Source of the DNA: a virus
Strand: one strand, 5' to 3'
DNA length: 31,454 nt
IMG/VR virus record: IMGVR_UViG_3300044533_000741
Coordinates: 1 to 31,454 of that record
Positions 16,313-23,348 of the stretch are shown here, piece after piece. The position numbers were made by a program, and so were the translations under genes. The notes beneath the pieces are model-generated. The model saw only the letters and a list, made by a program, of their open reading frames with translations, had not been told where the DNA came from and searched no databases. Position 1 is the first letter of the stretch. Each line of letters opens with the position of its first letter.

Positions 16313-17139
16313 TAGAGCACGCATTGGACAGCGACTGGTGGACGGCGACGGACTGGAGCAGCGACGAGGTTAAGTCATTCACCGTCGACGGCACGGGTGC
16401 GGTGGAATTCACCTGGGCGGCGGCGGAGCCAGCGGCGGCTGCGGCAGGCACTCCCATCGACGCAGGGCTCTACCAGATCGCGAGGCCACTGGCCGGGCTG
16501 CAGCTGTACCTGCGAGTCACGAGCGGGACAGCAGACATCTACTATGCCAGCAAGGACGGGCCCCGGCTGAGTGAGACAGTGAGCGGCCATGCATTCAGCG
16601 GCGATGCTGGAGCCGATGAGGACTTTCTTCAGACGGCCCTGCCATCAATCGGCTTCGACGATTTGACGACGCGGACCGGCGCCAACCCCTACGAGTTCCG
16701 GGCCTACCTGACGACGCCGGCAGCGGATCTCGCCAGCACTGCCGATCTGCAGTATGCCATGCTGGTGCTCCGGCTGGTGCAGTGGATACCCGGCAGGACG
16801 ATCAGAGTCTACGGCATCAAGTACAGCGGCGACCAGAGCGGCAACATCACCGATTGGGATACGCTCGACAACCGGACCAAGACGACGGCCTACAAGGACG
16901 CCACGACCGGCACGGGGTCATTCTTGTCGTTCGATGTGCTGGCCATTGTTGATGAACTGCTGGCGGTCAGCGGCTGGGGCACGACCAGCCCGATTCAGTT
17001 TTTCGTCGAGGACACTGGCTCAGCCCTGACGGACGCAGACGCAAGGGCCATTGTCGATCTCGGATCTGCTGACACGCGGTTGACGATGATGCTGACGAGC
17101 GGTGAGCCAGTGCCAGATCCGGGCATTGGTGGCCCATGA
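16309..17139 (+). CDS. Tail tip-associated structural protein
   Basis: This 276-residue protein is rich in Asp, Thr and aromatic residues. It has strands such as LQLYLRVTSGTADIYYAS and TIRVYGIKYSGDQ and resembles a beta-sandwich. It follows the large tail tip protein by ATGA and likely forms part of the fibre or baseplate. I do not recognise a family. The end overlaps a 33-codon ORF. Confidence 0.7.
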   Translation: MIEHALDSDWWTATDWSSDEVKSFTVDGTGAVEFTWAAAEPAAAAAGTPIDAGLYQIARPLAGLQLYLRVTSGTADIYYASKDGPRLSETVSGHAFSGDAGADEDFLQTALPSIGFDDLTTRTGANPYEFRAYLTTPAADLASTADLQYAMLVLRLVQWIPGRTIRVYGIKYSGDQSGNITDWDTLDNRTKTTAYKDATTGTGSFLSFDVLAIVDELLAVSGWGTTSPIQFFVEDTGSALTDADARAIVDLGSADTRLTMMLTSGEPVPDPGIGGP

Positions 17140-17237
17140 TATTGGGCGATCCTGTTTCCGTGGTTGGGGTTTACTACAGCGCGGTGTACTATCTGCGGCG
17201 TGCATATTGGCAGACACCGATGAGGTCGCAAGAATGA
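17136..17237 (+). CDS. Tiny aromatic protein, 33 residues
   Basis: ATG 17136 overlaps the previous stop as ATGA and its own stop (17235-17237) overlaps the next ATG as ATGA. The product runs MILGDPVSVVGVYYSAVYYL, then a basic RRAYWQTPMRSQE end. Coupling on both sides supports it, but there is no independent evidence that the peptide is made. It may serve to carry ribosomes to the membrane protein gene. Confidence 0.5.
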   Translation: MILGDPVSVVGVYYSAVYYLRRAYWQTPMRSQE

Positions 17238-17458
17238 GCGATGATGAGCAGCAGCCAGACAAGCCGGCCAAACGACAGACGACTCGCAACAGGCGAGCCA
17301 TCCAGATCGACGCGCCTGGCCTTGAGGCTGACATCTCCGAGGAGACTGCTCAGACGTTTCTCGATTACACTGGCAGCGCGTGGGTGTGGGTGGTCCTTGC
17401 CATCGCGCTGTCAATCGTCGTCCTCGCAGTATGTCTGGGGTTATCATGGCTGATTTGA
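17234..17458 (+). CDS. Small C-tail-anchored membrane protein
   Basis: This 74-residue protein has a polar, basic N-terminal part (1-46) and one strong membrane segment at 48-73 (WVWVVLAIALSIVVLAVCLG). A GAGG lies upstream of ATG 17234. It is followed by another membrane protein and a nested gene. Such clusters often act in lysis as holins, antiholins or spanins, but none of those families is recognised here. Confidence 0.75.
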   Translation: MSDDEQQPDKPAKRQTTRNRRAIQIDAPGLEADISEETAQTFLDYTGSAWVWVVLAIALSIVVLAVCLGLSWLI

Positions 17459-17916
17459 CCGGCGAATTCTGGCAGGCAATGTCCGTGGGCTGGGCCTGTT
17501 TTGGGCTGGGCGTGGCGGTGTTCAGGATCACTCCACAGAGCATTGTTACGGTGGCTCTCAGTCGAGCGCTGCTGGTGCTGGCTCCCGGTGTGTTGAGCTG
17601 CTGGGGCGTCCATGCGGTGCGCGTGAATGAGCAGCTGCGGGTCATGGTCGAGGCGAAGCAATCAACGGAGGTGCAGGAGTATGACAGAGTCTACGTCACC
17701 AGAGCAGACACAATCACAACAGCCGGAGGCCGAGTCATCGAGTTTACCCGGTTCTCAGACGGTCGATCCGTGTCACTTATACGCGGATGTACTGGAGGAG
17801 AAGGGCAACCAGCTGGACAAGCTGATTCAGGAGATTGGGGATCTGCTGCAGCAGCTGGAGCTGTGCCGGAGGAATGGACCGGGCGGGGCCAACTGGCTCG
17901 GAGCCAGCGGCTCTGA
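17446..17916 (+). CDS. Two-helix membrane protein with overlapped C terminus
   Basis: This 156-residue protein overlaps the previous gene by 13 bases. It has two hydrophobic segments, near 8-26 and 33-58, then a soluble part with EYDRVYVTRADTITT. From about residue 110 the sequence looks like low-quality out-of-frame coding (Gly-, Ala- and Gln-rich). There it shares DNA with a second gene at 17681-18022. Holin-like topology is possible. The C-terminal extension is the uncertain part. Confidence 0.65.
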   Translation: MADLTGEFWQAMSVGWACFGLGVAVFRITPQSIVTVALSRALLVLAPGVLSCWGVHAVRVNEQLRVMVEAKQSTEVQEYDRVYVTRADTITTAGGRVIEFTRFSDGRSVSLIRGCTGGEGQPAGQADSGDWGSAAAAGAVPEEWTGRGQLARSQRL

Positions 17917-18022
17917 TGCGGTGCACAATGCGCGGCGGCAACTGACGCTGGCGGCCACGAATGCCAGGGCGGTTTACATGACAATGCGACGACCACAGCA
18001 ACAGGCAACAGCCAATGAATGA
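17681..18022 (+). CDS. Soluble helical protein nested into the preceding gene
   Basis: This 113-residue protein starts at ATG 17681 with GGAGGTGCAGGAG upstream, a strong signal. The first ~30 residues are a Ser/Gln/Pro-rich string that shares DNA with the previous gene in another frame. The remainder is a convincing helical domain (YADVLEEKGNQLDKLIQE, then a Cys and Gly stretch). No signal peptide or lipobox is visible, so it is not a classical Rz1-like spanin. It overlaps the next gene at ATGAATGA. Confidence 0.7.
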   Translation: MTESTSPEQTQSQQPEAESSSLPGSQTVDPCHLYADVLEEKGNQLDKLIQEIGDLLQQLELCRRNGPGGANWLGASGSDAVHNARRQLTLAATNARAVYMTMRRPQQQATANE

Positions 18023-18464
18023 GCAGGCATTGATCGACGAACTGAAGCAGCCGCAATACGCAGGGCTGACGGACCAACAGGCGGCGGACGCGGTGAACGC
18101 CAAGACGGTGCAGCAGTCTGCGCCAGTCCCGGCACAGCAGATCCGGCTGACGTTGGCGAGCCGTGGCAAGTTGGCCGCAATCAAGCGGATTGGTGACAAC
18201 ACCGCAGCACCAGAGCCACCCTATGACGCCTGCGCAACGCTGATGGCACTGCTGGAGGCCGATGACACGATCGACATCCAGAACGCGGCAGTCTCTGCAG
18301 CATCCGCGATCCTGATCCAGCACAACCTGCTGACACAGGCAGACGCAGACGCAATCGCGGCGTTGGCCGTCAAAACGGTCCCGTGGGTTGACACCGTCGA
18401 CATCGGCGAGGTTGGCATCGGTTATGTTAGGAATGCCCGTCGGGCAATTGCAGGGGGTGCGTAA
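18015..18464 (+). CDS. Phage helical protein, tail fibre region
   Basis: This 149-residue protein begins with a short pattern, ELKQPQYAGLTDQQAADAVN, seen in small proteins near tail fibre genes of several phages. Helices follow, with acidic and Ala-rich stretches. The role is unknown. ATG 18015 overlaps the previous gene, and the end overlaps the next start (TAATG). Confidence 0.72.
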   Translation: MNEQALIDELKQPQYAGLTDQQAADAVNAKTVQQSAPVPAQQIRLTLASRGKLAAIKRIGDNTAAPEPPYDACATLMALLEADDTIDIQNAAVSAASAILIQHNLLTQADADAIAALAVKTVPWVDTVDIGEVGIGYVRNARRAIAGGA

Positions 18465-18964
18465 TGCCCAACAATGTGCTGATTAAATACGGCAGCAAGA
18501 CCACGTTAACCTGTGCCGTGGCATCGCTCGCAAGTGACACGAATCTGCTGGCGGGCATCGAGTCAAGCGTTATCGACAACACCACGGACGGCTACACCGA
18601 TTTCATTTTGTCCGGGAAAGTGACAACAGGCACCAGCCCAACGGCATCACGACAAATTGAGGTCTGGGCCGTCGCATGGGACGGGGCAAACTGGCCGGAC
18701 GTTTTCGACGGAACAACGAGCGGCGAAACGATTACCAGTAGCGACATAAAAAACGCGATCTGTAAGCAGGTCGCGATCATGAGCACGAACAACACCAGCG
18801 ACCGCACATATCATTTTTCAGGCGTGAGCCTTCGCGGTGCATTTGGTGGCTGCCTGCCGAGCAAGGTTGTTCTGTTCGCTGTGCACAATACCGGGGTCAA
18901 TCTTAACAGCACGGCAGGCAATCACGAGTTGTCTTATATTGGCGAGTACCCGCAAATCCAATGA
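18464..18964 (+). CDS. Virion surface or fibre-associated protein
   Basis: This 166-residue protein is beta-rich with IEVWAVAWDGANWPDVFDG in the middle, then a segment (GGCLPSKVVLFAVHNTG) and a C-terminal aromatic stretch. This pattern is common among small proteins beside receptor-binding genes in tailed phages. It sits between the helical protein and the LamG-like protein. A fibre or adsorption role is inferred from place. Confidence 0.68.
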   Translation: MPNNVLIKYGSKTTLTCAVASLASDTNLLAGIESSVIDNTTDGYTDFILSGKVTTGTSPTASRQIEVWAVAWDGANWPDVFDGTTSGETITSSDIKNAICKQVAIMSTNNTSDRTYHFSGVSLRGAFGGCLPSKVVLFAVHNTGVNLNSTAGNHELSYIGEYPQIQ

Positions 18965-19740
18965 GTAAGACCATCCTACAAGGTCTGATTGGTGCATGGT
19001 GTCCAACGCTGGGGCCGAGCGGTTACAGGTTGCTCGACCGCAGCGGACGGGGCCAGCATGGAACGCTGACAAATATGGACGCTGGCAGCGACTGGGTTGG
19101 CACGTCGGGCGGGTGGGCACTGGATTTTGACGGCACGAATGACTATGTGACATTCGGCAATCCGCCGGGGCTTAATACGGCGATTAACCTGACGGTTTCG
19201 GCGTGGCTATACACGCGAGTGACAACGTTTTTCGAGTTGGGCAAATACCGCTCAAATCAACCGGGATTCCTGCTGTACGGAGCGACAGCCACGGGCTTTA
19301 GCTTTGATGGTCGCGAGGGGTCCGGAGCATATATTTCATCGGGTGCATCCGGCGCAATCAGCACGAACCAGTGGTATCACGTTGTTGGGCGCAAGGCTGG
19401 TAACGTGTGGTCAATCTCAGTCGATGGGTTGCAGAAAAACAGTGGCACGTCAGGCACGGGCACAGTGGTGCTCAGCAACAGCAATCCGTTTGAGATTGGC
19501 AGACTGCTGGCGGACTCTACGCCAGAGGGCTACCAAAACGGATTGATTGGCGAGGTGGCGATCTGGAATCGAGCACTGACGGCACCGGAGGTGTGGCAAT
19601 TGTATCAGGCGGGCCGTGGCGGTCTCGGGCGATTGCTGACACCACAGCGGCGGAGTTATGCGTTTCGGGTTCCGGCGGCAGCAGTCAAATCCTATTTGTT
19701 CGTGAATCGTGGTCAGGTGATCGGAGGCGGAACGCTATGA
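18961..19740 (+). CDS. LamG-like (concanavalin-fold) tail protein
   Basis: This 259-residue protein has the layout of a LamG/concanavalin-like jelly roll. FDGTNDYVTFG at about 55-65, NLTVSAWLYT, NQWYHVVGRK and GLIGEVAIWNRALTAPEV are hallmark segments. Such domains bind glycans and are common on phage tail fibres. Two GRGGLGR and RRSYAFRV stretches follow the fold. It is coupled to the fibre gene by ATGA and probably helps to recognise the host surface. Confidence 0.85.
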   Translation: MSKTILQGLIGAWCPTLGPSGYRLLDRSGRGQHGTLTNMDAGSDWVGTSGGWALDFDGTNDYVTFGNPPGLNTAINLTVSAWLYTRVTTFFELGKYRSNQPGFLLYGATATGFSFDGREGSGAYISSGASGAISTNQWYHVVGRKAGNVWSISVDGLQKNSGTSGTGTVVLSNSNPFEIGRLLADSTPEGYQNGLIGEVAIWNRALTAPEVWQLYQAGRGGLGRLLTPQRRSYAFRVPAAAVKSYLFVNRGQVIGGGTL

Positions 19741-21401
19741 GCTATCCCAGAAATGCAGCCAGTCCGCCACGAATAGAGATTGGTGCAGTCGTACAGATCA
19801 GCGACGGGGCTGTGCAGACATCCGGCGTGTCTGTCGCGGTGCGGGTTGAGGGCGGTGCAGAGACTGCAGGCGGCGGCACTGTGTCGTATGGTTCGCTGAG
19901 CGGCATTGTTTATTACACACCGACGCAGGCCGAAACGGATTACACGGCGTTTGTTGTGGTGGCATACAAAACGGGCTGCATACCGGCATCGAAAAGCATC
20001 GTCACGTCAGCATCAGCGACCGCAGGTTACAGCGGCGTGGACTGGGGTAAGGTTACGGCAGCAACCACGACCGTAAACCTGAGCGGGACGACAATCAGCA
20101 CGACGCAGCAGGTTGCGAGTGTGAGCGGGGCTGTGGGATCTGTTACGGGTGCGGTCGGCAGTGTGACCGGGGCCGTCGGATCAGTGACGGCACGAGTCAC
20201 AGCAAACACGGATCAGTGGGGCGGCGTGACGGTGACGGGTATGCCGTTGCCGACGGCAAGTTACACCACACCGCCAACAGTCGGAGCGATTGCGGATGCG
20301 GTGTGGGATGAGGCGTACAATCAGCACACCACAGCGGGCACATTTGGCAAGCTGATGGACATTCTGAGGAAAAGTAACACCGTTATTGAAGGCACGATTC
20401 TTGCCACGCCAACACCAACCACGACCGTGTTCCGAATCTCAGGTGCGAACTACCCGACAGGAGCACTTGAGCACTCTGTGCTATGGATGAATAGTGGGGC
20501 GAGCCAAGAGCAGAACAGCCCGATTCTGTTAACCGTGAACAACGGCGACGGCACGGTAACGGTGACGCTGGAAGAGGCATTGGTGACGGCACCATCAGCA
20601 GGTGATACGGTGTTGATCGACCCCACCAGCCACGTGCACGCGATCGCGGACATTCAGGCAGGACTGGCCACCAGCTCCGCAGTCGCAGCTGTGCAGTCAG
20701 ACCTGACAACACTGCTCGGGCGCATCACAGCGACGCTGTTTTCCGGCATCACCTATCTCAGCCGATGGCTCGGAGCACTTGCAGGCAAGGCGGCAGACGC
20801 ATCCACGCAGACGGAGATCCGAGCAACGACAGCCGGAGCGACATACACGATCACGACGGATTCCCTCGAGGCCATCCGTGACAACTCAGGCGGCGGCGGT
20901 GGCTCCGGCGACGCATCGCAGACGACGCTGCTGGAGGTGCAGGGGACCGTCGACGGGATCGCGGCCAGCCTATCCGGCACCACTGTCAGCGTCAGCAGCC
21001 GAGTCTCTGCAGCCGGCGAGATCACCCTGTGGGCCGGCGACGACTGCCGGGTGCGGAGCGGCACGCAGATCGACGTGACGATCACAGACGTCGGCGGTGC
21101 GATCTACACGCGGCTCGATGGGATCGGGCTGGCAAATCTGGCATGGGGTGCGGCTCGCATCGTGCAGCCGGCAGGAGCGATCACAGGCACTGTGGCGGCA
21201 CTCACGCAGGCTGGGGCAGGGGCATCACAGACGCTGCGGATCTCGATCGAGATCACCGACGGCGGGAGCGATCTGCGGGCAGCCGACGATTACACCTGGC
21301 AGATCGTCAGCAGTGAGCAGCACGGCACGGAGTACGATCAGCAGGTCGAGCTGGAGGGCTCGCTGGTGTTGCGCCGTCGGGTGGCGGTGCCGGTCTACTG
21401 A
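19737..21401 (+). CDS. Tail fibre protein with GSVTGAV repeats
   Basis: This 554-residue protein is a likely fibre. Residues about 127-154 hold four 7-residue units (ASVSGAV, GSVTGAV, GSVTGAV, GSVTARV) typical of fibre shafts. The following part is Thr/Ser/Ala-rich with ADAVWDEAYNQHTTAGTFGK. A Gly-rich segment separates a C-terminal beta-rich domain. The repeats are divergent in DNA, so they are held at protein level. It ends the late structural region. No chaperone is recognised next to it. Confidence 0.82.
   Translation: MSYPRNAASPPRIEIGAVVQISDGAVQTSGVSVAVRVEGGAETAGGGTVSYGSLSGIVYYTPTQAETDYTAFVVVAYKTGCIPASKSIVTSASATAGYSGVDWGKVTAATTTVNLSGTTISTTQQVASVSGAVGSVTGAVGSVTGAVGSVTARVTANTDQWGGVTVTGMPLPTASYTTPPTVGAIADAVWDEAYNQHTTAGTFGKLMDILRKSNTVIEGTILATPTPTTTVFRISGANYPTGALEHSVLWMNSGASQEQNSPILLTVNNGDGTVTVTLEEALVTAPSAGDTVLIDPTSHVHAIADIQAGLATSSAVAAVQSDLTTLLGRITATLFSGITYLSRWLGALAGKAADASTQTEIRATTAGATYTITTDSLEAIRDNSGGGGGSGDASQTTLLEVQGTVDGIAASLSGTTVSVSSRVSAAGEITLWAGDDCRVRSGTQIDVTITDVGGAIYTRLDGIGLANLAWGAARIVQPAGAITGTVAALTQAGAGASQTLRISIEITDGGSDLRAADDYTWQIVSSEQHGTEYDQQVELEGSLVLRRRVAVPVY
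20115..20198 (+). repeat. Four 21-bp coding repeats in the fibre gene
   Basis: The units encode (A/G)SV(S/T)(G/A)(A/R)V at 21-base spacing. Third-position bases differ among units, so the DNA has drifted while the protein is conserved. It forms a short repetitive shaft of the fibre. Confidence 0.85.
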
Positions 21402-21409
21402 TTTTCTCA

Positions 21410-21435
21410 TTGCAACATCTCACGCAGCCGATAAC
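21410..21435 (+). promoter_or_regulatory. Third TTGCAA..GATAA motif
   Basis: TTGCAA at 21410-21415 and GATAAC at 21430-21435 are separated by 14 bases, directly before ATG 21436. The layout resembles the two other GATAAT sites in this genome but is less close. If it is a promoter, the HTH gene mRNA would be nearly leaderless. Confidence 0.25.
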
Positions 21436-21639
21436 ATGCCACGCATGACAACTACCATCATCACCACCAGACAGGCAGCAGAGCAGCTCGGAGTGTCACA
21501 CTCACGAGTGCGGCAGCTCTGCGGCCAACTGGGTCTGGGTCAGGTGGTGGGCTCGACTAGGCTGCTGACGGATCGCGATCTGCGGTCGCTGCAGCAGACG
21601 GAGCGCAGGGCAACGCGCCCCGACAAATCCGCCACGTGA
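21436..21639 (+). CDS. Excisionase-like / MerR-type HTH protein
   Basis: This 67-residue protein (64 if it begins at ATG 21445) has the compact HTH pattern TTRQAAEQLGVSHSRVRQL followed by a GSTRLLTDRDL wing, as in excisionase/MerR DNA-binding domains. The Arg/Thr-rich tail looks flexible. It is the first gene after the fibre and before the early region, with no strong ribosome binding site. No integrase is present, so it is more likely a transcriptional regulator than a true excisionase. The length suits this family. Confidence 0.82.
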   Translation: MPRMTTTIITTRQAAEQLGVSHSRVRQLCGQLGLGQVVGSTRLLTDRDLRSLQQTERRATRPDKSAT

Positions 21640-21680
21640 GGCGAGTTTGAGAAATCTTTGAAAATCGCCGCGCCCTGCTA

Positions 21681-21707
21681 TTGCGTCAGGTTAACGCCGC
21701 CGATAAT
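21681..21707 (+). promoter_or_regulatory. Candidate early promoter, TTGCGT..GATAAT
   Basis: TTGCGT at 21681-21686 and GATAAT at 21702-21707 have a 15-base spacer, the same as at 56-82. The shared core is CGATAATCT. The site lies in the 135-base gap before the next gene and suits transcription of the replication region. Confidence 0.4.
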
Positions 21708-21774
21708 CTACTCAGACACGCGACGCACAGTGCGACGCAGGACGACGAGACGATCTGACAGAGGACGCGGAACA

Positions 21775-22224
21775 ATGAGCGACTACACCATCCGATTCAC
21801 TTCCGGCAACGAAACCGAACTGCTGGGTAGCTTTCCGAACGATACCGAAGCCGCGATTCATGCCGAAGTGCTGCTGGCTGACCGCGGATACGACGCAGAC
21901 GAGTTGGTGCGTGGTGAGTGGGAACGCGACCGACTGCTGATTTGGGAGAATGAGGCCGACGCAGCAAACGACGCCGGAGCGAAAGCCCTGTGCAGTGTTG
22001 AGCGTGAGCGGACCGAACGCGATTCGCTGCAGGACTGGGCACAGGAGCACATCGGTGAGCAGTTGACCCGCGAGTTGGCGGACACTGCCCCGTGCTGTGA
22101 GGGCTGGTTTTTGCTGGTCGACGAGGACGGAGATTTGACCGGCGATCTGGCCGACGCACAGGATTCGAGGAAATACACAGCGTGCAATGATGCTCTCGGA
22201 TGCGTGCGATTGCGGACGGTCTGA
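21775..22224 (+). CDS. Acidic protein of unknown function
   Basis: This 149-residue protein is strongly acidic (many Asp and Glu), with a CCEGWFLLVDEDGDL stretch near residues 103-117. It begins MSDYTIRFTSGNETELLG. GAGGAC lies upstream of ATG 21775. It is followed at once by a terminator-like hairpin, so it may be its own small transcript and be made early. It could be a host-takeover or DNA-mimic protein, but nothing beyond charge supports that. Confidence 0.75.
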   Translation: MSDYTIRFTSGNETELLGSFPNDTEAAIHAEVLLADRGYDADELVRGEWERDRLLIWENEADAANDAGAKALCSVERERTERDSLQDWAQEHIGEQLTRELADTAPCCEGWFLLVDEDGDLTGDLADAQDSRKYTACNDALGCVRLRTV

Positions 22225-22237
22225 TTCTGACACATCC

Positions 22238-22265
22238 CCCCGCTGCACAGTGCGGCGGGGATTTT
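22238..22265 (+). terminator. Intrinsic terminator after the acidic gene
   Basis: CCCCGCTGCA and TGCGGCGGGG form a 10-bp stem with one G-U pair and loop CAG, followed by ATTTTC. It starts 14 bases after the stop codon. The T-run is short but the stem is strong. Confidence 0.7.
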
Positions 22266-22268
22266 CAT

Positions 22269-22298
22269 GTCAGCGATTTGTCAGCGATTTGTCAGCGA
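22269..22298 (+). repeat. Tandem 11-bp repeat GTCAGCGATTT
   Basis: Two full copies (22269-22279, 22280-22290) and a partial third (GTCAGCGA) lie just before the next gene. An 11-bp period is one helical turn, so it may be a protein-binding site or chance slippage. Confidence 0.6.
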
Positions 22299-22310
22299 GG
22301 GGAACGAACG

Positions 22311-22550
22311 ATGGATAGCCCACACATGCTGCAGGTGATTGCGGACGTTGCCGGCGTGCAGCGCAACGGCGGCGGTTGGTTTTGCACGGCCGGCGGCAAA
22401 TCGGTATGTCAGGGCTGGCGTGCATTTGGTCTGATGGCGCGGCGGCGCGGGTGGCTGGTGGCAGGCGTTGGCACTCAGATTTCCGCCCGGGTTTATGTGC
22501 CAGGCGTGCGAGTCGACTGGCGGGCAGTCCATCGGGATCTGCAGCAGTGA
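22311..22550 (+). CDS. Small unknown protein, basic
   Basis: This 79-residue protein begins MDSPHMLQVIADVAGVQRN and contains GGGWFCTAGGKSVCQGW, with two Cys. The middle is basic and hydrophobic (ARRRGWLVAGVG). GAGGGG lies upstream of ATG 22311. No family is recognised. It lies between two terminator-like hairpins. Confidence 0.7.
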   Translation: MDSPHMLQVIADVAGVQRNGGGWFCTAGGKSVCQGWRAFGLMARRRGWLVAGVGTQISARVYVPGVRVDWRAVHRDLQQ

Positions 22551-22559
22551 CAATCAGGC

Positions 22560-22588
22560 ATCCCCGCCGGACTGGCTGGCGGGGATTT
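22560..22588 (+). terminator. Perfect hairpin ATCCCCGCC / GGCGGGGAT
   Basis: A perfect 9-bp stem (22560-22568 with 22578-22586) surrounds the loop GGACTGGCT, followed by TTCC. The short T-run makes it a weak terminator. Its loop begins GGA, the core bound by CsrA, which may be coincidence. Confidence 0.6.
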
Positions 22589-22615
22589 CCGCGGTTGAGT
22601 GAGTGAGGGGCAACC

Positions 22616-22819
22616 ATGAGTCAGTCAGAGGTCGAGCAAATTGAGGCGGCACTGGGCGCGGCACTGTGCACCGCCCGCAATCCAGCGGGCTGCTGTGTCG
22701 AGCACGTCGAGGGCGGCTATCGCATCTACGACGACTGGACGGATGACATCTTCGAGCGATTGGAGGACGCACTCGAGCATGCTCGCAAGTGTGCGGCTGA
22801 TGCCAGGCAGGCACCATGA
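22616..22819 (+). CDS. Small acidic protein
   Basis: This 67-residue protein has two helical parts and a GCCVEHVEGGYRIYDDW turn in the middle. A ribosome binding site (GAGGGG) precedes ATG 22616. It overlaps the nuclease gene by ATGA. No family is recognised. Confidence 0.75.
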   Translation: MSQSEVEQIEAALGAALCTARNPAGCCVEHVEGGYRIYDDWTDDIFERLEDALEHARKCAADARQAP

Positions 22820-23145
22820 CAGAGGCTGAGTGGCAACGCCAGGTGATCCAATACGCGACCCTGCGAGGCTGGCGGGTGCATCACACTCGGCCAGCCCGGG
22901 TGCGGGTGCGAGGCAAGGAGACGTACAGGACGCCCATCGCAGGCCATGCCGGGTTCCCGGATCTGGTGCTGGCCAGACGCGGGCGGCTGTTGCTGGTCGA
23001 GCTCAAGGCGGACAAGGGACAGCTGAGAGAGGACCAGATGAGTTGGAGGGCGGCCATCACTGGCGACATGCAGCAGCAGCAGTACAGCGGATGGCACTGC
23101 TGGAGACCGAGGGACTGGGCTATTGTAGAGGAGGTGTTGAGATGA
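22816..23145 (+). CDS. VRR-NUC family nuclease
   Basis: This 109-residue protein fits the VRR-NUC endonuclease domain of the PD-(D/E)xK superfamily. It has E..WQ near the start, GFPDLVL with D49, LLVELKAD with E62 and K64, and a downstream Q (Q74). VRR-NUC proteins are often structure-specific and resolve branched DNA, as needed during phage replication and recombination. It stands alone, without the helicase seen in larger relatives. The next genes are CsrA-like and the exonuclease set. Confidence 0.88.
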   Translation: MTEAEWQRQVIQYATLRGWRVHHTRPARVRVRGKETYRTPIAGHAGFPDLVLARRGRLLLVELKADKGQLREDQMSWRAAITGDMQQQQYSGWHCWRPRDWAIVEEVLR

Positions 23146-23348
23146 GATCGGAACAGGTGAGGGATCTCGGGCGGGGTCTGGTGCTCGGGCGCAAGCCGGG
23201 GCAACAGATCTCGATCGGGGATAACGTGGTGGTCACGGTGATCGCTGCGCGTGGGGATTATGTCAGGCTGCATCTGTCGGCACCGCGGGACGTAAGCATT
23301 CTGCGGACTGAGCTGGTGGATGAGAGGCAGAATGGGGGTGTGCAGTGA
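23142..23348 (+). CDS. csrA: CsrA-like RNA-binding regulator
   Basis: This 68-residue protein matches CsrA closely: GLVLGRKPGQQISIG at 12-26, VVVTVIAARGDYVRLHLSAPRDVSILR at 29-55. Leu-13, Leu-15, Arg-17 and Arg-55 fall where CsrA residues L2, L4, R6 and R44 lie. R44 and L4 are important for RNA binding in the bacterial protein. The first 11 residues form an extension not present in typical CsrA. ATG 23142 has GAGGAGG upstream and is coupled to the nuclease gene. It probably alters translation or stability of host or phage mRNAs by binding GGA motifs. Confidence 0.88.
   Translation: MRSEQVRDLGRGLVLGRKPGQQISIGDNVVVTVIAARGDYVRLHLSAPRDVSILRTELVDERQNGGVQ

Noticed and set aside
4876-17158. A 15-base match GGGCGATCCTGTTTC at 4876-4890 and 17144-17158
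   Set aside because: A match of this length is roughly expected by chance in 31 kb, and the flanks do not agree.
17446-18022. Classical Rz/Rz1 spanin pair
   Set aside because: The nested gene has no signal peptide or lipobox Cys, and the outer gene has two helices rather than one with a coiled coil.
21436-21639. Reading the HTH protein as part of an integration/excision module
   Set aside because: No integrase, att repeats or repressor-type gene is visible, so the excisionase resemblance alone does not show lysogeny.
22267-22338. A 23-codon ORF through the tandem repeats
   Set aside because: It has no ribosome binding site and overlaps the next gene in another frame; the repeats explain its sequence.
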